From assembly GCA_963585895.1 (NCBI GenBank), contig OY757939.1, positions 39,412,956 to 39,476,955 on the forward strand: 64,000 bases of DNA, written 5' to 3'. This document shows positions 48,501 to 60,285 of this stretch, piece by piece. Numbering within the stretch: the first letter of the stretch is position 1; each line of letters opens with the position of its first letter. This DNA comes from Sepioteuthis lessoniana. Its lineage: Eukaryota; Mollusca; Cephalopoda; Myopsida; Loliginidae. A program made the position numbers and the translations under genes. The notes below the pieces were generated by a model, which did no database searches, was not told where the DNA came from, and saw nothing but the letters and a program-made list of their open reading frames with translations.

Positions 48501-51322
48501 CTTTACAGTTATAATGGTATTAAGAATGGTTACTTTTGAAGCTTTAATTGAAATTGGGATTATCAAATAGGAATAGTTACTTGAAACCATGTATATAAAT
48601 TATTAGTATTAGATAGGAATACTTTTATCATATAGCCAAAGTATTCCTATCTAAAAGAAGAAAATGCAACAGAACATTGACTGTAATCAGCTATTTTCAA
48701 TCATTGACAAATGAATCAAATTTTGGCCTTTAAATAACCCTTGAGGAATTGACATGCCATGAAAAAAAGAATAAAGGAAATGTAATACCATGAACAGTTG
48801 CCTGTGAATTCTTAAATTTCTTTGTAGGAATTGTTTCCACTCAATAAACGAAGTCAAGAAGCTTTTCTAACTCATTTCCAAGGAGCTGGTCTAGCACCAG
48901 TCGCTGCCTTGCAGGTAAGGAACACACATGTATATATAATTCCCCACCACACACACACACACTCTATTAAGAGTCTGTATTAATTGATATCTGATGTGAT
49001 CTTGAGCCTAAAATATTAGGCTTATGTAGTGTATAAATGAATGGTCAACAAGCTTATGTGGGTTCAAATGGTTTACTGGAAATATTTTTTGGCTATGTAG
49101 ACAACAGTAAATGTTTTGAATTTGTTTCTATTTAACTTATTAGATGAAAAGTTTTTATTTTATTTTATTTATCTTTTTTTCATTAGCGTGTCCAACAGAC
49201 AGCGGAAGTGAAGAAAGAGCTGCAAAAAGATTTGACTCTGATGATCAAGGATAATGAATGTATAAAAGAGGTGAGAATAAACCTGCATTTGTTTTAATAA
49301 GAATCTAATCTTGAAAATTGTTTGTCTGTTTTAAGTTTCTTAGATGTTTGTGGCTTAACAGTTCTTATATCCAACTAATTTCTAAATAGTTGGGCAGGCT
49401 GTACTCTTTAACCTTAGTATGGCAACCAGTCAAGGAGAACTTTGAAGTTTTAGACCTGGAAAGGGATGAGCTCCATTTGGTTATTCCTGTCTGAGACCTG
49501 CTACATGAAGCATCCCATGACCAAACCAGGTTACGGGTAGCCCAGTCAGCTGGGGCTGTAGAATACACGAGCTGAATCTCTGCTGATGGGGTAAAACCCC
49601 CCTCCCTTCAAACAAATGTCCTTGATATGACCCTAAACAATCTGATGGTAAGGTTCCAGTAATGTTGGGGCTTTGGAAAAATGTGGAGTACTCTTTCATT
49701 GCCATCACTCCGAGGTCCACTCTAGCCATGGGTCGAATAGAACTGTTTGACATTTAAACTGAATGCAAAAAATTACTTATGATGAATTGTTTGAAATAGA
49801 ACTTTCTGATCATTTAACTGTAAACAAATGGCTGATGGTTCATTGAATTGTTAGTGATACATAGCAATATTTGGAAACATTAAACTTTGACTTATGCTAA
49901 ACTGAATTAGAAATATAACTGATCATTTTACTGTGTATCTACAAAAAATGGTTGTCATCAAACCAAACCAGGTTGCAGAGATAAGTCTTTATATTTTTTA
50001 AGTTTAGACACTTTGTATCTATGCAGTTTTTGTTCATTGGCAATTTTTTGTGTGTTTGCCATTGGTATATTGTCAACCATAATTTCTTATTTTGAAAAAA
50101 AATTGTAGGATTATTTTAAGGATTTAAAACTTTGTCTAAACACTGAATTTATCAGCAATGACTTGTCTATAATATTTTTAAGTTCTACGCAAAATCTATA
50201 CATTAATTTTCTCTTTTCAGATTGTTGCTCACTTAAAGGAATACACAACTAGACACAAACTGTCTGAACAAGAAATGGTTGTCTTGGTAAGCATCAGCAT
50301 TTTTATCCATCACTTCTGATGTGATTTATACACTGATCCTTTCAACATGATGCAGATTCCACCAAAAATATGTACTTCTTTTTGGAATCAGAATTGGTAA
50401 TTTTATCATGCATCTACAGCTTTAAAGAATGTGCTCGTAGAAAATAGACACTGGTTAGTTCAAATTCTAGATGAGGCTGTTAGCATTTCATATGGCACTA
50501 ATACCCTTAGAAAAGTCTGGCAACTAGTCTAGAAGGGAAACTCTTGATTCAAACCTATTGAACTTCACTTAAGAATAAATCTTGTCTTACCCAACCCTTC
50601 TGCTATAGGCAAGATCCTATTTGCCCAACCCCTCCGCTCGGGCAGGATATGACACAAGGTCAATTTTTTAAGCAGAGTTTAACAGGTTTGAATTCAGAGG
50701 CAAGATGTAAGTGCATACACTTCAAATTGGTGAAATTTGACCTGATATTTTTGTGATATCATAAAAACAAAATTTCTCTGGTTGCTAATACATAGCAAAA
50801 AGCTTTGTGTAAGAAAGCTGACATGCAAACAGCTAATAATGCCTTGTGTTACCATAATTTCTCAGTAGTATAATGTTAGATTCTATTATACATGATAGAA
50901 ATAAAAAAGCTTTTTTTTTTTCTTTTTAATTGCTGCTTATAGGCATTCAAGCATTTTGCATTTCTTTATATTTTTATTTCTTGTATTTTTAAGAACTCTG
51001 GGTGTTTATCTTATCTATTTTATTTCTTTCTTTCAGATCTGGAATACAGTGATGGGGACTGTTGAATGGAACAAAAAAGAGGAACTTGTAGCCGAACAAG
51101 CTTTCAAACACCTTCGTACATACAGTGTGTTGTTTGCTTCAACTGCCAAGTCTGAGAAGTCTGAGTTGTCTCTCATGCTCAGAATTCAAGAATACTGCTA
51201 TGAAAACATGAATTTTATGAAGGCGTTTCCCAAGATCATTTTACTCTTCTATAAAGGTCAGTTGATTAAGGATAAAAAAATCAATCAAAATAACTGCTCC
51301 TTTGGGGCAAGGGTGTGTTTTA

Positions 51323-51365
<43 letters not shown>

Positions 51366-54300
51366 GATTCCCTTCCCCTCTCAGTTTGCCTATTGTATAA
51401 CTTGAAGATGGATTGAGCTTTGGTTACAAAATTTTATGTCTGTCGGGTTAGTTAAACAAACTTTCTTTTTGTGTTAGTAGGCATCTAACCAAAAAATTTC
51501 CTTGCCACCTTAACAGAGCTTAGAATATGTCATCTGTATCTGCTGCATAGGGGTAACTAACACCTGCCTCCCACAAAAAGCGGGTGCCCTGGATATGACA
51601 TTAAACTGCACCTGGTAATGAAGCTCCTGTTTTGGAGCTCTCTGAAGTTTCATTCACCCTCAGAGCTCCTTTCATTGCCATTACTCCTAGGTCCACTTTG
51701 ACTTGGAATGGTAGAACCTGTTCATCTATGGGTTGGGTAGATTTGAAAATTATTGGATAGGAATATATGAAAGCATGTAACTGCGCAAACAAATTGTTGA
51801 GTAGAATTATTTATTTTAGGTAGGAGTACGTAAAGCCATTTAATTGTGTGCAAATTATCTATATTGAAAATATTTATTTGAAGCTATAATTGTTCACTAA
51901 AAAATTAGTTGCTTGCTACCATATAAGTTGGCAACCGTAGTTGGGGGTGACCCGAAGGCTCCCTTTTCGATAGCCACTACACCAAGGTGTAGGGGAGGGC
52001 ACTACTCCTTTCCCTGAATTGCTCCACTTTACCCTTGATCCTTACCTTTATAATGCTGAGTGTTAAGCAAGGTAGCATCAAGTACTTTTTTTTTTTTTTT
52101 TTTTTAGTCTTTGGTATGACTGGACCTGTGATTGAACCCAGGTCTCCCAGGCCATTGGCGAACACTGAAATTATTTGCATTTGATAGGAATACTTTAAAC
52201 AAATATTAAGGAATAGTTACTTTAAACCATATTGTGTATAAATTCTCTGGTACTGTGGTTGAGTTATGAAGTCCAGTTACCATTAAATATTTCACCATTT
52301 AACATGCATAATATTTCATATCTTTTAAACCTGTGGTTCTCAACTGGAGTTCATATAAGCAAAATAGTAAATTGGGGGTCCAATATTTTCTTTTCTTTTG
52401 TGTGTGTATAGGAGCTACTGTTTTAAACAAATGTATAATTATATAGATGATTCTCTTTAAATTTTACATGGGTAAAACTACTGCACTGATTCTAGGCAAG
52501 ATGCACATTTACTGCTCTTATTGCAACTAAGTTATAGACAAGTGAACAAAATAAGGAACATTGTCCATTACAGCTTGGTGTAATGGTTGTCAAAATGGAT
52601 TCTGTAACATGAATTCAAATCTTGGAGGAGATTGTTTGGATTTTACTTTGCACTAATATCCTTTGGGAAAGCAAAAATCACTTTATTTTTTTCTTTCATG
52701 GAAGGACAGACTGGGTTTTTTAGTCTTGGTTAGGCAACCAGTTTTGAAGGAAAACTTTAAATTGAAACCAGTTGTATGCCTCTTAAAAATTGACCTTGTG
52801 TCACTTTCCACCTGTAACAGCAAAAAATAGAATTGGATCAGTTTTAATACTAGTACCCAATATGTAAGATTAATTGTTAGAGGTTGGTCTTTTTAATCTT
52901 TTCAAACAAGACTGCAATTTGTGTTTTAACTGCCTTTTGGTAGACTGGGGTATCTATTCATTTTTCTTCCCTTTACAGCCGATGTTCTGTCTGAAGATGT
53001 TATCCTTAAATGGTACAAGGATAGCCATTCTGCAAAAGGGAAGAGCGTTTTCTTGAATCAAATGAAACAATTTGTGGAGTGGTTGAGGCATGCTGAAGAA
53101 GGTAAGCTCATCTTAAATTCTATTCATCTTTTAAAGTTTGTGCTAATACCTCTTGAGGAGGAACATAAATCTATCTATTTTCCCCTTCTTCCCAAGATAC
53201 AAATAAATAGGACAAACACTTCTTTCAGACTTAGTAAGGCAACCAGTCTAGGAGAAGGAAAATGAATTCGGACCTTTACTCCACTTAAGTTGACCTTGTC
53301 ATGTCCTGCCTGTGGTGAAGGGGTTGGGTTAACATGCTCTTTAAACTTCGGAAACTTACAAAATAAGTCGATGGTTGTTTGATGGTTTCTTCGTTTAATG
53401 GTATATCAACCTTTGTAGGTTGTTTTATGCCAAAGCTATTCTCCTAGAAGAACAGTAGTGGTACTATTTAACCCATAGCTGGGAGGATAAGGAGGTTCAT
53501 ACCTTTCCCAAGGGTATCAGCCCGAAAGTGAACGTAATAGCACGACTGGAGTACAAACTCGCTTACTATGATTCCGCAGTTCATCGCTTTAACCATTACA
53601 CCACGAGGACACCCGCCAAAATAAGTCAAATGTTTATAATCAACTTTTTTTTTTTTTTTTTTTTTTTTTATGTATTCTACTAGTTAATTGTAATTTGGTT
53701 AAATTGGTCTGGATAATCTTGACTCCTTTAAGCATCATCACTCTATATATAAAATCCAGTGTGATTTTGTATGTCAGTCCTACCATCTAGTCTTTCTAGA
53801 TAGTATTGAATAATTCCATTGTTTCACCACTAAAAGATCTTGGTAGTATAACAGAATTACTGAGACAAGGTTGTTTGTACAGTGCAAAAAAAAAAAATTA
53901 GCAATCTTCTATATTAAAAATCTGTTATAATTCTGATTGTGTTTTGTGTTTATTTACATGTTACTTGTTCATGTACTCTCCATGTAGCCAAGTGGGATGT
54001 TCTTCCACTCTTTCCTCTAATTGGGATATTCTTTTACATAGATGTTGCTGCTTCAGATCAAATACTGGGTTCATAGTAAACATGAATTATTATATATTGG
54101 TTTACTGAAGATCTGATTGGCTCCAATGTGCTGTTGAAGGCTGAAAAAGAAAGCTCCAAAGATTCCTTAGTACCAGCCTTAGTGTTATCTAAGAAAAAAA
54201 AATGCAACTATATATTGATCTTATATTGTGGAACTAAACACTAACAAATGATGTGTATTAAGTATTATATCTTGTATATTTTAGTATTATTTGCAAAGGC

Positions 54301-55233
54301 AACACTAGGATTTATATATGATAAAATTGTAAATCCTCTTTTCTTGCTTAAATAGCTCTTATTAATGTTTTGTTCTATAGAATTTCAACAGATCCTGCTA
54401 GTTTTAGACAAGTCAATCTAACATCAATGCAACAAGTTAATTGTAATGGCCATCTCTAACAACTAGCAATGGGGAGTCCCTGTCGTATAATGGCTGAAAT
54501 CCAGTCATGCTATTACATTAACTTTTGTATTGATATCCTTGGGAAAAGTATTGAACCCTTTTATCTCCATAACTATAGGATAAATATTGTCCCTCTACAT
54601 GGATGGCTTAGACGTTAAATAACCACAAAGGTTGATATGCTATTAAACAAAGAAACCAAACCAAATCTAATGACCAATCTTAAATACAACCTAACAGCAC
54701 TAAAACTTGCTTTAATCTATAGTATAGCCTTTTCTGTTTTTCTTCATCTGCTCATAACTGTTAAATGAAGCATTATGTCTTGTCTAGTAAAGCTGAGTTA
54801 GGGCACCCAGTGCATCTCAAACTCCCTAGTAATAGTCTGCAAGTTTAGCTTACTAACCATTACATCAAACAAGGTGCCCAGAATCAGTATATCTTTACTC
54901 CTGGAAATCTAATATTATTATGCTGAGTACAACTGAAGAAGTAAAGACAAACTCATAAGTGATGTTCTCTTATGGGGAATATGAACAAACCATTATTGGC
55001 TGACCAACAAAAACTTAAGATTCATCAGCTCTTTGCAAGCACATGTTGCTTTTTTTTTTAGTCATAGGCATGTCTGAATTCAATAAAATCCATTCTTTAG
55101 CATGTCGATCAAATATCACTTAAGTCCTCTCTGAAAATTTAGGAAATTGATTTTCTTGTGTTTCTTGGCCTAATTTTGACTCTTAAAATATTTGCTTTAG
55201 TAAGAGATGTGGGGGGGGGTCCCCCGAGCGCGC

Positions 55234-55264
<31 letters not shown>

Positions 55265-56437
55265 CTTTTTTTACACATATCCTAATTCAAAGTATTTTAC
55301 AATTTTTTGTCTTTGACTCCCTCAATTCCAGCAGGGGGTATCCTCGTGGTGTAATGATTAAAGTGATGGACTGCGGAATTGTAGTAAGTGAGTTCTTATT
55401 TCAGTCGCTCTATTACGTTCATTTTCGGGCAAGTACCCTTGGGAAAGGTAGGAACCCACTTATCCTCTCAGCTAGGGGTTAAATAGTACCACTACTGTTC
55501 TTCTAGTAGAATGGCTTTGGCATTAAATAAGCTACAATGGTTGATATGCCATTAAACAAAGAAACCAAACCAATCAATTCCAGCCTTTTCAAAAATCTGA
55601 CCTTGAGATAAGTGGTTATTTCATGATAACTCACTTTAGCTTACGTTCATGTCAAGGAAGCAAGTTCTTTAAGTCTTTTCCTTTGCTTCAAGTTCTCAAC
55701 TTAGTTGTATTTTCAACAGCCTTTTGTTTGTTTTTGTTTTTTTGCTAAGCAGATGTTAGATCTTTCTTTTTACTCATGTTTCAACGTATATTATGGGTAT
55801 AAAAAGTTTTTATTAGATTTCAAAGGTCTTAGTATTTAGATTGAACTAATATTAACTTAACTTCAGTCAGTCCATTTTTGTAATTTCCAAATCTTAGAAG
55901 CTAACCATTTAAGAATGGAAATGGATGAGTTAAAATATGATATTAGTTCAGAACTTTGAGTTATTGAGGTTTGATTTGCGTCATAACTTTTCATCTTATT
56001 TTCTGAGTTTTTACAGTAGAGGTGCAATTTCTATTGGTACAGGCTTTGAGCCGGTTCATAGATCATCTCATTAGAAGTGAGATTATTCTTATATGTATGT
56101 ATATCTTATACATATTGGCTAATTTTCTTTTGAATTAGATTTTTTCTTGTAATCTATCTTATCTTTTTGTTTGTTGCTTATTTAAAAAAAAAAAATGTAC
56201 TGCATTGGATTTTAACCATTTGAACCTGTTACACTGATACACTGGTTTACCAGTGCAGAGGCAAAGTTCCTACAGCAGAAGGTAAATTTAGGCTCCAAGG
56301 TTAATCTCATAAAATGATTTTTGTTTTTATTTATTGATATTAAATATTGAACCAAAATATTTTGTCAATGTTTAATTTTTTGTTTTTCATATATTTTAAT
56401 TTTTTATTTTGTAGAATCTGAAGATGAAGAGGACTAA
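42365..56437 (+). CDS. BZW1/BZW2: Basic leucine zipper and W2 domain protein (BZW1/BZW2, 5MP, eIF5-mimic protein)
   Basis: Twelve coding exons with GT-AG introns and unbroken frame: 42365-42425, 43626-43708, 44204-44297, 45562-45659, 45980-46045, 47309-47554, 48828-48914, 49187-49270, 50221-50286, 51037-51256, 52979-53101, 56415-56437. The product is 416 residues; vertebrate BZW1 and BZW2 are 419. The N-terminus carries the family signature [17 protein letters not shown] (residues 12-28). Then come [22 protein letters not shown] and the HEAT-like MIF4G-type half. The W2 domain fills about residues 245-416, with its aromatic/acidic boxes [13 protein letters not shown] and ILKWYKDSH, then [17 protein letters not shown]. 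Known role: a cytosolic protein that binds eIF2 and eIF3 in competition with eIF5 and raises start-codon stringency. The Drosophila homologue is krasavietz/extra bases. It predates the vertebrate BZW1/BZW2 split; ADVLSED and RDEKEK look slightly more like BZW2. Confidence 0.97.
42889..43235 (+). mobile_element. B-family SINE with divergent 3' part
   Basis: CTATGGTGGAATAATTATCA head, TACCCTCCTTGGGAATG body, then GACCTGGAGATAGAAAG and TGACCAAACCAGGTTATGGG instead of the usual end. The same alternative end occurs at 49453-49533. Confidence 0.6.
43626..43708 (+). CDS. BZW1/BZW2: BZW exon 3
   Basis: 83 nt, phase 1 in, phase 0 out, donor gtgagt. Encodes [20 protein letters not shown] through NDLEQ. 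A T-rich tract lies at 43564-43587 just upstream. Confidence 0.93.
44204..44297 (+). CDS. BZW1/BZW2: BZW exon 4
   Basis: 94 nt, phase 0 in, phase 1 out, donor gtatgt. Encodes [20 protein letters not shown] and [11 protein letters not shown]. The DYRRYAE-LFDIL block is one of the most conserved in the family. Confidence 0.95.
45562..45659 (+). CDS. BZW1/BZW2: BZW exon 5
   Basis: 98 nt, phase 1 in, phase 0 out, donor gtgagt. Encodes [20 protein letters not shown] and the following [10 protein letters not shown]. The loop after APGG is variable in the family. Confidence 0.93.
45980..46045 (+). CDS. BZW1/BZW2: BZW exon 6
   Basis: 66 nt, phase 0 at both ends, acceptor tttccag, donor gtattt (weak). 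Encodes [20 protein letters not shown] then QK. Confidence 0.93.
46120..46232 (+). mobile_element. B-family SINE, 3' fragment
   Basis: GTAACCAGTCTAGAAGG, AAATGGACCTTATGTCACC, GCAGAGGGGTTGGG, within BZW intron 6. Confidence 0.6.
47309..47554 (+). CDS. BZW1/BZW2: BZW exon 7
   Basis: 246 nt, the largest coding exon, phase 0 at both ends, donor gtaagt. Encodes [20 protein letters not shown], then [30 protein letters not shown], and [16 protein letters not shown] to [12 protein letters not shown] corresponds to the family's conserved W(I/M)xEKDxN. Confidence 0.95.
47698..48150 (+). mobile_element. A-family SINE split by a C-family SINE
   Basis: A head at 47698-47755 (GGTGTAGAATACACCAACTG). C copy 47766-47990 (GGTCCTCATGGTGTAATGG, GACTGCGGAATCATAGC, tail GGCATTAAATAACCCACG). 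(CA)n at about 47995-48014. A resumes at 48019 (AATTGTCCTGGATATGACAC). BZW intron 7. Confidence 0.75.
48155..48345 (+). mobile_element. C-family SINE, degenerate
   Basis: CTAAAATGCTGGACTTAGAC, ATGCTTGGGGAAAGATAT, CTACAAGGATGGC, tail GCATTAAATAACGCAC. Confidence 0.55.
48828..48914 (+). CDS. BZW1/BZW2: BZW exon 8
   Basis: 87 nt, phase 0 at both ends, donor gtaagg. Encodes [20 protein letters not shown] then GLAPVAALQ. Marks the passage from the helical N-terminal half toward the W2 domain. Confidence 0.93.
49187..49270 (+). CDS. BZW1/BZW2: BZW exon 9
   Basis: 84 nt, phase 0 at both ends, donor gtgaga. Encodes [20 protein letters not shown] and KDNECIKE. The KKELQK motif is conserved across the family. 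Confidence 0.93.
49538..49985 (+). mobile_element. A-family SINE in BZW intron 9, with likely TSD
   Basis: GCCCAGTCAGCTGGGGCTG to a truncated tail GTTGTCATCAAACC. ACCAAACCAGGTTAC precedes it (49523 area) and ACCAAACCAGGTTGC follows (49963 area), one mismatch in 15. Confidence 0.7.
50221..50286 (+). CDS. BZW1/BZW2: BZW exon 10
   Basis: 66 nt, phase 0 at both ends, acceptor cttttcag, donor gtaagc. Encodes [20 protein letters not shown] and VL, the start of the W2 helical repeat. Confidence 0.92.
50440..50715. mobile_element. Two B-family SINE fragments in opposite orientation
   Basis: Plus-oriented 50455-50590 (GCACTAATACCCTTAG, GGCAACTAGTCTAGAAGG). Minus-oriented 50605-50700 (CCAACCCCTCCGCTCGGGC, GATATGACACAAGGTC). 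Confidence 0.6.
51037..51256 (+). CDS. BZW1/BZW2: BZW exon 11 (W2 core, first aromatic/acidic box)
   Basis: 220 nt, phase 0 in, phase 1 out, donor gtcagt. Encodes [20 protein letters not shown], then [29 protein letters not shown] and [13 protein letters not shown] (TA)n tract starts only 70 nt after the donor. Confidence 0.95.
51327..51364. repeat. (TA)n microsatellite
   Basis: Begins 70 nt after the exon 11 donor. Confidence 0.95.
51510..51925 (+). mobile_element. A-family SINE, divergent, in BZW intron 11
   Basis: TGCCCTGGATATGACATTAA, TTGCCATTACTCCTAGGTCC, then AT-rich centre up to a D insertion. Confidence 0.6.
51928..52165 (-). mobile_element. D-family SINE in BZW intron 11
   Basis: AAGTTGGCAACCGTAGTTGG to CCATTGGCGAACACTG, with an internal T22 run at about 52086-52107. 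Confidence 0.75.
52556..52815 (+). mobile_element. B-family SINE in BZW intron 11
   Basis: GCTTGGTGTAATGGTTGTC, TGAATTCAAATCTTGG, GGTTAGGCAACCAGTTTTG, ACCTTGTGTCACTTTCC. Confidence 0.65.
52979..53101 (+). CDS. BZW1/BZW2: BZW exon 12 (W2 C-terminal box)
   Basis: 123 nt, phase 1 at both ends, acceptor tttacag, donor gtaagc. Encodes [20 protein letters not shown], then [28 protein letters not shown] is nearly invariant in the family. Confidence 0.95.
53165..53330 (+). mobile_element. B-family SINE, 3' part
   Basis: TTAGTAAGGCAACCAGTC, GTTGACCTTGTCATGTCCTG, GAAGGGGTTGGG. Starts 64 nt after the exon 12 donor. Confidence 0.6.
53385..53615 (-). mobile_element. C-family SINE in BZW intron 12
   Basis: TTTAATGGTATATCAACC tail, CCCAAGGGTATCAGCCCG body, head complement CATTACACCACGAGGACACC. 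Confidence 0.75.
54473..54665 (+). mobile_element. C-family SINE
   Basis: GGAGTCCCTGTCGTATAATG, ATATCCTTGGGAAAAGTA, tail CGTTAAATAACCACAAAGG. A separate tRNA-like head fragment in reverse follows at 54795-54880. Confidence 0.65.
55334..55575 (+). mobile_element. C-family SINE
   Basis: GGGTATCCTCGTGGTGTAAT (A-box), TTCTTATTTCAGTCG, CCTTGGGAAAGGTAGG, tail GGCATTAAATAAGCTAC. Next to a G-rich/T27 stretch at 55210-55264. Confidence 0.7.
56415..56437 (+). CDS. BZW1/BZW2: BZW exon 13 (acidic C-terminus and stop)
   Basis: Acceptor ttttgtag. Completes a Glu codon and encodes SEDEED, then TAA at 56435-56437. The acidic end matches the E/S-rich tail of vertebrate BZW proteins. It is separated from exon 12 by a 3.3 kb intron. 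Confidence 0.93.
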
Positions 56438-56800
56438 AGATATTTTCAGGCAGGATCTTCTGCTGCCTCCAGTTGTCCCCACTCTCCTTACTATGACTAC
56501 TATAATTACTACTATTACTACTACTACTACTACTATTCAACAACACTGAAACTGCCAAAGATTTTTACCTACTATTTCTACAATAACATAATACTAAGGA
56601 GGGAGTATGACTATTTTGTACCGGACTATTCACAAATAGCTCTTGAAACAGCTGACAAGGGGCTCTGTGTGTGTGTGTGTGTATGTGTGTGTGTGTGAAT
56701 GACAACAAGTGGCCCCTGCAATAAAAAATAAAAAATTCAACAACAAAAATTAAAAAATAAAGTTCCAAATTTGGAGAAATAAAGTCTTTTACTCACCATC
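56438..56800 (+). other. BZW 3'UTR with candidate poly(A) signals
   Basis: Follows the stop codon. Contains an imperfect (ACT)n run at about 56491-56535, a TG-rich run at about 56665-56697, and AATAAA hexamers at 56756-56761 and 56778-56783. Further AATAAA motifs occur downstream (for example near 57045, 57666 and 58653), so longer 3'UTRs are possible. Confidence 0.6.
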
Positions 56801-57433
56801 ATTTTTACTAACCTTCTCACCTTATTTGAATCATTGACAAACTTTCCACTTATTTCTCTTCATCCACCCAAAACTTAAATGATATTTGTTCAACGAAAGT
56901 CTTTGGTCACAAGGGGGAAAAAAAAATAGGCATTCATTAACATTTATCTTTTTTTTTTTTTCTCTCCAAGACAACATCTAAGTTATTTTTAATTGTTCAT
57001 TTTGTGGGTGTTTTTTTTTTTTTTCTCCTCCCCTCCTCCCAAAAATAAACTTTGGAAATTTTGGCTCATTTGATTTTTAGTAAATGTAATTCTGGTTTTT
57101 ATATATTATTGATGCCAGGAAAAAATCTTAAAGAAAATTCCCTCATTTTTGGGAGGAAACTGGTTTAGGTATTAATTTTGTAGATTAATTATGGGTGGAA
57201 TAAGGGTTTGTTTTTTTTTTTTTTTTTTTTTTTTTTCCCTCTCTCTCTTAAAATTGTTATTTACATGAAAGGTTAATTTATTAAAAGTATTTTGCAGTTT
57301 CTCCTTTTCTTCCTATCTCTTCTCCTGGTATATTAGACTAAAAATAACTTTTTACATAACACTTCTAACATAATTGGTTGATTGCTTATTGATTTCGTAG
57401 ACTTTGTATTTTTAAGCAACAGGTAGTGGTGAA

Positions 57434-57435
<2 letters not shown>

Positions 57436-57486
<51 letters not shown>
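57436..57486. repeat. (TA)n microsatellite
   Basis: Uninterrupted run downstream of BZW. Confidence 0.95.
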
Positions 57487-57488
<2 letters not shown>

Positions 57489-58782
57489 ACTTAGCACACA
57501 TACACACAAAATGGCAGCAGCAGCAGCAGAATCTGTAAAAGGCAGTTTTTAAAAGAAATTGTGATTGTACATTCATGTCTCTTAAAATGAATTGTTTCTC
57601 CTGTTATGTTTTTTGCTCAATCATTCCCTCTTCCGATGCTTTTGTTTTTCTCTTCTCGTATATTAATAAATAAGGATTTTAAAGAGTAGCTTTTGATAAA
57701 GTGCAACACAATTCTCCTCCCCCCCTTTCCTCTTGTTGGTTATAAAATAATTATTGGGACTGCTTTCTATGTTATCCTCATTCAATATTTTAATGGAATT
57801 TCTTTTTACTTGTTGGTTGGTTTATTTGCGTCAGCTTCACAAGAAGTTATTGTCACTAAGCCTGTTTTGTTTTTAATTCTGTAGGAATTCACAAATCATT
57901 AACTTTGACTGAAATTCTTGAATTACAATATCACAATTTTTATTTTTATAAATAATGAAATGAATCTTATTCAATTATATGCTGCCTTTATATAAAAGAC
58001 TTTTTCTCTCCATGTAAAAAAAAAAAAAAAAAAATTTAAAAGCCATGTTAGAAGTGTCTTATAATTGAGCAGTGACTAAATCAACCTTAATTCAATGATG
58101 TTAACTTGTATTCACCAACCCTCATACTCCTTTCAAACTTCCTCTATATTCTACATTTGTTAATGTTGTGTGGATATCTATAACATTAGTTTCAATCTTT
58201 AAAGTAGAGCCACAAGAATTCACATTAGTTTAACTGAAATTGTAAAAATTTGGCACCTAATTACAGAAATTTTTAATCTAAAAATAGATTCTGACACGAC
58301 ATCTGGAGATAACAGTTGTGAAGCCTGGGAAAAAAGATGTAATGGATTTTCTCATAGAAAAACTGAAAAGACAATCTTTTTTTTCTTCTCTCTTATTTTT
58401 CACTGTTCAGTCTTTATTTTTAGTTTTGATTTCCCCCGCCCCTCAAAAAAAAAAAAAACGGTGACTTTTTAAATTGGTTTGAATTTTTTCTTTTTCTTTT
58501 TTTTTTTTTTTTTTTTTTTTTTTTCTTACTCTGACCCATAGTTTAATAAAAAAAATAATTTTTTTTTTTTTTTTTTTTTTTTTCTCCTAGTTTCATTTTA
58601 TGTTCCTTTGCCAGTCACTTAAAAGCTCAAATCATTTATTTCTTCTTGCTAAAAATAAAGCAAAAAAAAAAAATTGTAAAAGTAAATCTGAATATGTTTG
58701 GGTGTTTTTTGTTCTTTCAAGATTGCACATTAATAGTGTGTAAGCCAATTCTGTATGTGAAGGTTGGATCTAACTCCCACAC

Positions 58783-58786
<4 letters not shown>

Positions 58787-58856
<70 letters not shown>
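58787..58856. repeat. Compound (TA)n(CA)n microsatellite
   Basis: TA to 58840 then CA to 58856. Confidence 0.95.
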
Positions 58857-60016
58857 ATACCACTCATTCACTTAATATTGCAAAGAATCATAATTTGTTG
58901 TATAGTATTTCTTATGGTTTATTCATAAATTTGACAGATTGAATCTTAAGTTTTCTGCTTTAAGTCTTTTTCTAATTCCTAACAAACTGTACAGTTTTTT
59001 AAAAGTGTAAATTGTTTCTCATTAATAGTTTTTCTATCAGTTTTGTTATTAAAACTAAAACTGCCTTGAAGTCCAACTTAAAGTACATGTCAAATCACAT
59101 AAAAATAGAATAATTTCAGATAAACTGTCGCTTATAGACACACGCACTGCTGGAAAATTTTGATTCACTTTATACTGATGTCTCTGGGAAAAGACAAATA
59201 AAATTGCCTTGGTGAGCAGCCAGTTGAGAAGGAATAAGTTCACAATGAAAAGGCCAATAATAAAAGAAATTCCCAGTAATATATTCTTTGAATAGTTGTT
59301 GAAATTGATTTTCATAAGTATTGACTAAAATTTCATAAAGTGAATTATATTTTACCATTAACTGAATTAGGAAGGTTATCTCCATGGAGTGGACTTGACA
59401 AAATTGCAAAATAAATATTCTTTTTCTTTTTACTCTAAAGGTCAATGCTGTCGCCCCCACCCTCTAGATCCATTATCACTCCAGATTCAAATTGGCTACT
59501 CAGTACTGGGTTTGCTTTTTAAATACCCAACTATGCTTTGTTTCAAGAGAGAAAAGGTTATATTTCCCTATAACTGTAAAAGACCTTATTTAATAGGGAT
59601 TGGCAGGCTTTATGGATGTTTTAAAATGACTTAAGTTGTTGGGATGCCAGTTGACTAATTACAGTTTATCTCGCAGCGGTGTCTGATTGGTGAATCCTGC
59701 TGCAGCCCCCTTACCTCACTCCATTTCTTCAAGTAAGCTGTGACTGGTTGCTACTGGTACCATGCAACCCACTACAAAGAATGATCTCTAAATTAGACAT
59801 CCAAAAAGTCTGGCAATGGGTTGCCATATAGAGAAATTCTCTTTACCTATGTCCATTTTTCTCTAAGTGATGGGTTGCACTTGAGTACATAGCACCAGCA
59901 GCTATCCTAGACATCAATCTAAAAGAAAAAAACCTCCCATAAATAGATTTATCTAGAGTGGAGGGTTCTTGGAAAACTCAATGCATAATTTGGACATCCT
60001 AAAAATGTTAGGCCAT

Positions 60017-60067
60017 TTTGTTAATGGCATATTAATCCTTGATGGTAATTTAATGCCAAATCCTTTT

Positions 60068-60102
<35 letters not shown>

Positions 60103-60285
60103 CCCTTCTCTCTATCTGGTTGTATGGTTTCAGGTATTCTTACTGAATACAAATAATTTCTCTACTGATCTATTTGGACCTGGGAGTAATAGCAATGAAT
60201 GAGTACTCTACACTACAGAGTTGAAAATTCACAATCAAATGCAGTTTGGTGTCATACCTAGAACGTGTGGGGGGGGGTGCATCAT
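60017..60285 (-). mobile_element. A-family SINE with an internal T30
   Basis: Tail TAATGGCATATTAATCC, T run 60073-60102, then truncated head GGACCTGGGAGTAATAGC to TGTCATACCTAGAACG. Confidence 0.6.

Larger units (their letters stand above)
56800..60000. other. BZW downstream flank: low-complexity, no gene seen
   Basis: AT-rich sequence without a recognisable coding segment or SINE. Long T runs (57211-57236, 58498-58524, 58560-58583), (TA)n at 57436-57486, (TA)n followed by (CA)n at 58787-58856, and A19 near 58016. The plus-strand T bias continues from the BZW introns, which may mean transcription runs on here. Confidence 0.5.

Noticed and set aside
51257-51405. Extension of BZW exon 11 into the (TA)n tract
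   Set aside because: The donor gtcagt at 51257 and the in-phase exon at 52979 restore the conserved FYKADVLSE; the extension would be a retained intron.
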